Below, piece after piece: positions 63,360 through 64,000 of a stretch of 64,000 nt of DNA. The notes beneath the pieces are model-generated. The model saw only the letters and a program-made list of their open reading frames with translations, was not told where the DNA came from and ran no database searches. Each line of letters begins with the position of its first letter. Positions within the stretch are counted from its first letter, which is position 1. The position numbers were made by a program, and so were the translations under genes. The DNA lies in NCBI GenBank assembly GCA_001800975.1, contig MGWK01000009.1, forward strand, positions 1-64,000, written 5' to 3'. Source of the DNA: Flavobacteria bacterium RIFCSPLOWO2_12_FULL_35_11 (lineage in GTDB: Bacteria; Bacteroidota; Bacteroidia; Flavobacteriales; Flavobacteriaceae).

Positions 63360-64000
63360 TTATTTATGGCAAACAGGCAAAATTTCGCCTTTGGTCAAAC
63401 AATATTTTTCAATGAGTTCCGAAGAGATTTTTTCTGAATAATTTACTTCTTCCACTTTAAATCCAACTGCCCGCAAACGGCCAAAATAATCTTTCCCGTA
63501 AACACGAACGTGGTCGTATTGTCCAAAATGCTTGGCGCGTTCTTCAGGATTGGTTATAGAAAAATCTTCATAGGTTTTTTCTCGTTCCAAATCTTGCGGA
63601 ATTTGAAAAATCCCCATTCCGCCAGATTTTAAAACCCGGTACAACTCACTCATTGCTTTTTTGTCATCCTCAATATGCTCCAATACATGATTGCAAAAAA
63701 TGACATCAAAGGCATTTTCATCAAAAGGCAAATCACATATATCTGCTTTTACGTCCGCAATTGGTGAGTATAAATCGGCTGTTAAATAATCCAAATTTTT
63801 CAGGTTTTTAAACCTTTTTAAAAAACATTGCTCGGGAGCAATGTGCAACACTTTTAGCGGAGCAGTAAAAAAATCGGTTTCGTTTTTTAAATACAGCCAC
63901 AGCAATCTGTGTCGCTCCAACGAAAGCGTGCCCGGCGCCAAGGCGTTTTTACGCTGTTCCCCGTAGCCATAAGGCAAAAAACTTCTGAAACTTTTGTCGT
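63360..64000 (-). CDS. Class I SAM-dependent methyltransferase, start outside the window
   Basis: The frame is open from 64000 to the stop at 63360, about 212 codons, with residues DKSFRSFLPYGYG before the first internal TTG. The true start therefore lies beyond the window. SAM motif I is VLHIAPEQCF and the post-I/II regions are TADLYS and FDVIFCNHVLEHI, a Methyltransf_11 pattern. The substrate is unknown, perhaps a lipid or sugar. The stop is one base from the apbE stop region, convergent. Confidence 0.85.
   Translation of the reverse strand, partial: DKSFRSFLPYGYGEQRKNALAPGTLSLERHRLLWLYLKNETDFFTAPLKVLHIAPEQCFLKRFKNLKNLDYLTADLYSPIADVKADICDLPFDENAFDVIFCNHVLEHIEDDKKAMSELYRVLKSGGMGIFQIPQDLEREKTYEDFSITNPEERAKHFGQYDHVRVYGKDYFGRLRAVGFKVEEVNYSEKISSELIEKYCLTKGEILPVCHK

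Overview
The window looks like a chromosomal segment of a flavobacterium (Bacteroidota, Flavobacteriia). Base composition is AT-rich. Many genes are preceded by the Bacteroidota -7 promoter element TAnnTTTG and have weak Shine-Dalgarno sequences. Several gene groups are typical of the class: ftsX-DUF3098-uppP-truB, a DUF5103 protein (type IX secretion plug), DUF3667, and a Na+-NQR operon. The Na+ pumps and clade-II-like nitrous oxide reductase suggest a marine or brackish organism able to reduce N2O; that lifestyle is inference.

Layout. 1-3.2 kb: a minus-strand defence-like operon of the ABC-three-component (ABC-3C) type, made of a Mrr-like nuclease/CTD protein, a small middle component and a DUF2326-type ABC ATPase. 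The ATPase frame is cut by one in-frame TGA. It lies beside a tRNA-CAU gene and a degenerate copy of that tRNA's 3' end. 3.7-5.0 kb: a short-chain isoprenyl diphosphate synthase and a small partner. 5.1-11.8 kb: a TetR-TolC-MFP-RND efflux operon with a clear promoter/operator. 11.8-17.2 kb: recX, two lipoproteins, epimerase-type threonine dehydrogenase and a secreted S9 peptidase. 17.5-23.1 kb: a methylmalonyl-CoA module (epimerase, Na+-pumping decarboxylase subunits, CoA-transferase). 23.2-30.5 kb: a nos operon for N2O reduction (fasciclin lipoprotein, cytochrome c, nosZ, membrane protein, nosL, nosD, nosF, nosY), with an FNR/CRP-like site at the position expected for activation.

30.7-34.9 kb: a thioredoxin-fold protein, a GC-rich palindromic repeat patch, and truB/uppP/DUF3098/ftsX. 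34.9-38.1 kb: an accessory stretch with an IS1182-like transposase remnant, two GNAT genes, a secreted hydrolase and a palindromic cassette-border-like element. 38.1-45.5 kb: hydrolase, DUF2157 and GDYXXLXY membrane proteins, an NlpE/META lipoprotein, a GNAT, a CPA2 antiporter and GtrA. 45.5-54.6 kb: an interspersed repeat, an aminotransferase, a fatty acid desaturase, rsmG, a small zinc-ribbon-like protein outside the usual ORF size range, pruA, NRDE, DUF3667, apaG and the T9SS plug. 54.8-64 kb: nqrABCDEF, a conserved unknown, an OmpA lipoprotein, apbE (flavin transferase likely serving NqrB/NqrC) and a partial methyltransferase.

How it fits together: NQR and the methylmalonyl-CoA decarboxylase are both Na+ pumps, and the nos operon offers an anaerobic electron sink. 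This suggests a Na+-based energy metabolism that switches on low oxygen. The least conventional parts are the interrupted ABC-3C operon, the palindromic element near the GNAT genes, and the repeat patches at 31.3-31.5 kb and 45.5 kb.
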